Shown piece after piece: positions 62,650-64,000 of a stretch of DNA of 64,000 nt (positions within the stretch are counted from its first letter, which is position 1; each line of letters begins with the position of its first letter). The notes under the pieces were generated by a model. That model was given only the letters and a program-made list of their open reading frames with translations, did no database searches and was not told the origin of the DNA. The translations under genes and the position numbers were made by a program. The stretch lies in the NCBI GenBank assembly GCA_019636335.1, contig JAHBXR010000012.1, positions 1 to 64,000 of the forward strand. Reading direction: 5' to 3'. Source of the DNA: Pirellulales bacterium. Lineage in GTDB: Bacteria; Planctomycetota; Planctomycetia; Pirellulales; JAEUIK01.

Positions 62650-63576
62650 ATGTGGAACCCCTGGAGTAGCGCCTGCGTAACCCTGCTGAGCGCGGCACTC
62701 TCGCTGGCCCTGCTCGTAGGGCGGCGCCCGTCGCTCCGCGGGACCACGCTCGTGGCCCCCTGGTGCTGGGCGATGGTGTCGCTGGCGGTATTGGCGGTCA
62801 CGGAGTTGGGGCTGGCAGCCGTTTCCGGCGAGGCCGAGCCACGTTGGGCCGTCCACGTGCGATTTCTGGCGGCGGCCACGACGTTTTGTCCCGCGATGGC
62901 GCTGTTGGGCGCCAAGCGTCCCCAGGATCGTGCCTGGCAGTTCATCGTGGCCTCGTTGTGGATGGTCGCGGCCTTGCCGGCCTTGCAGTCGTTGGTCTAC
63001 GCGCCGGGACGCACGCTCGATCTCGACACGACCTGGCGTTGGTTTCTCCTGCTGCTCATCGTGATTAGCGCGGCGAATGGACTGCCGACCCGCTTCTGGC
63101 CCTCTTGGTTGCTGCTGGCCGCGGCGCAAGGCTGCCTGTTCGCCTCGCAGTTGCCGCTGTCGGTATCGGCTGGGGGCGGCGGGGGAGTGGCCACGGCGCT
63201 CGTGCTGATCGTGGTAGCGACGTTGCTCGTGACGTGCGGAATCCCGCGGCGGCCCGAACCGCAGCCGCCGTTCGATCGTCAATGGTGCGACTTCCGAGAC
63301 GCGTTCGGCACGCTGTGGGGGCTGCGCATCGCCGAACGCTTCAACGCCGCGGCGACCATGTATGGCTGGCCGCGGCGACTTCGCTGGCGGGGGTTGGAAA
63401 ATTCGGCTCGAGACCAAGATCGGCCGGCCGCAGACGAGTTCACCGACGAGCAGGCGGCGTCGATGCGCCAGGTCTGGCATTCGCTCGTCTTGCGGTTCGT
63501 GTCGAATGAGTGGCTGGCCGAGCGCGGTGACGAGCCTGTGGCGGGTACCGCACCAGGGACCGGAGGAGTACACTGA
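62650..63576 (+). CDS. Polytopic membrane protein of unknown function
   Basis: 308 residues from ATG 62650, though in-frame GTG codons at 62617 and 62641 cannot be excluded. Six or seven membrane helices are packed into the first 205 residues (SACVTLLSAALSLALLVG, TTLVAPWCWAMVSLAVLAVTEL, RWFLLLLIVISAANGLP, ATALVLIVVATLLVTCGIP). The soluble C-terminus (FDRQWCDFRDAFGTLWGLRI; AATMYGWPRRLRWRG; FVSNEWL) is Trp/Arg-rich. It may be translationally linked to the following GAF gene, 51 bases downstream. Confidence 0.65.
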   Translation: MWNPWSSACVTLLSAALSLALLVGRRPSLRGTTLVAPWCWAMVSLAVLAVTELGLAAVSGEAEPRWAVHVRFLAAATTFCPAMALLGAKRPQDRAWQFIVASLWMVAALPALQSLVYAPGRTLDLDTTWRWFLLLLIVISAANGLPTRFWPSWLLLAAAQGCLFASQLPLSVSAGGGGGVATALVLIVVATLLVTCGIPRRPEPQPPFDRQWCDFRDAFGTLWGLRIAERFNAAATMYGWPRRLRWRGLENSARDQDRPAADEFTDEQAASMRQVWHSLVLRFVSNEWLAERGDEPVAGTAPGTGGVH

Positions 63577-63627
63577 GCGCGATTCCAGCTCGTCCGCGGT
63601 CGCGCACGGTGAGGAGGAGCTAGACTG

Positions 63628-64000
63628 ATGGAGCCCGGCTTGCCCCCTTGTGATCTCGACTCGCTCTCCGGCGAGGAGTTGTGCGTCCGGTTGCGCGGCC
63701 TCGAGACGTTGCTCGACGTGACGCGCGCGCTGGCCGCCGAGGTAGACCTGTCGAAAATTCTGGAAACGATTGCGGCCGAGGCGTGTCAGGCCCTCGATTG
63801 CGAACGAGCCAGCGTCTACCAGTACGATCCGGCGAGCGAAGATCTCTATACGCGCGCCGTGACGGAACTCGAGATCGACGAGATTCGTCATCCGATCTCG
63901 CAAGGCATTACGGGGGACGTGGCGCGTTTGCGCTACGTGGCCAACATCAGCGATCCGGCGGGAGACCCGCGCTGGAACTCGGCCGTCGATCGTGCGACAG
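63628..64000 (+). CDS. GAF-domain signalling protein, N-terminal part (runs off the window)
   Basis: 124 residues visible, starting at ATG 63628 with GAGGAGGAG ten bases upstream; the gene continues past the window end. After a short helical leader (EELCVRLRGLETLLDVTRAL) a GAF domain begins: AAEVDLSKILETIAAEACQALDCERASVYQYDPASEDLYTRAV (read in parts) and ISQGITGDVARLRYVANISD. The pattern is common ahead of SpoIIE-type phosphatase, histidine kinase or cyclase output domains; the output is not visible. It probably senses a ligand or cyclic nucleotide. Confidence 0.75.
   Translation, partial: MEPGLPPCDLDSLSGEELCVRLRGLETLLDVTRALAAEVDLSKILETIAAEACQALDCERASVYQYDPASEDLYTRAVTELEIDEIRHPISQGITGDVARLRYVANISDPAGDPRWNSAVDRAT

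Overview
The window looks like chromosomal DNA of a planctomycete, most likely order Pirellulales. The DNA is GC-rich. Several proteins carry hallmarks I associate with that group: a PQQ beta-propeller opening with DWPGWRGPRGDG, a small membrane protein ending in NPYQPP, a DUF1573 protein beside a multihaem cytochrome, and a secreted SMP-30 protein. Imperfect palindromes built on AACCCGAAGCGTSAGCGAGG also occur. The genus call is an inference; no rRNA is present to confirm it.

Layout. 1-11.6 kb: a partial membrane protein, a PQQ-propeller protein, a repeat-rich spacer, larB-nnrD, a PH-like membrane protein, a deacetylase overlapping a membrane-anchored oxidoreductase-like protein, a haloalkane dehalogenase homologue and two undescribed membrane proteins. 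11.6-20.6 kb: gltX, a PfkB kinase, thpR, recA (with a LexA-type box on its promoter), an HtrA-like protease and alaS. 20.8-29.2 kb: a lipid-synthesis cluster rpmF-fabH-fabD-fabG-acpP-fabF, then a secreted protein of unknown role and a ketosynthase homologue that lacks its catalytic cysteine. 29.2-39 kb: nusA-infB-rbfA, an endonuclease III-like protein with a histone-like tail, a TPR protein and a YebC regulator. 39-49.6 kb, all on the minus strand: tRNA-Glu, purB, proS, DUF4416, a WecA/MraY-type transferase, an O-antigen-ligase-like protein, DUF1573 and a four-haem cytochrome lipoprotein. 49.8-64 kb: an overlapping pair of proteins sharing an unnamed domain, SMP-30, an exported PCMT, purU, a serine hydrolase, an SNase-like protein, a thioesterase, a 2-Cys peroxiredoxin, a Cys-rich secreted protein, a membrane protein and the start of a GAF-domain protein.

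Most of the window is housekeeping: translation (gltX, alaS, proS, tRNA-Glu, rpmF, infB, rbfA), transcription (nusA), recombination (recA), fatty-acid synthesis and purine/one-carbon metabolism (purB, purU). Translational coupling is common, with ATGA, GTGA or TGATG junctions at larB/nnrD, deacetylase/oxidoreductase, pfkB/thpR, DUF4416/transferase and the paired domain proteins.

The least ordinary items are the cysteine-less ketosynthase and its secreted neighbour inside the fab cluster, the paired FxFKxWAY-domain proteins, the endonuclease III-like protein with a Lys/Ala tail, three families of intergenic palindromes, and a run of minus-strand terminators at 59.7-61.0 kb that leaves room for an unannotated small RNA.
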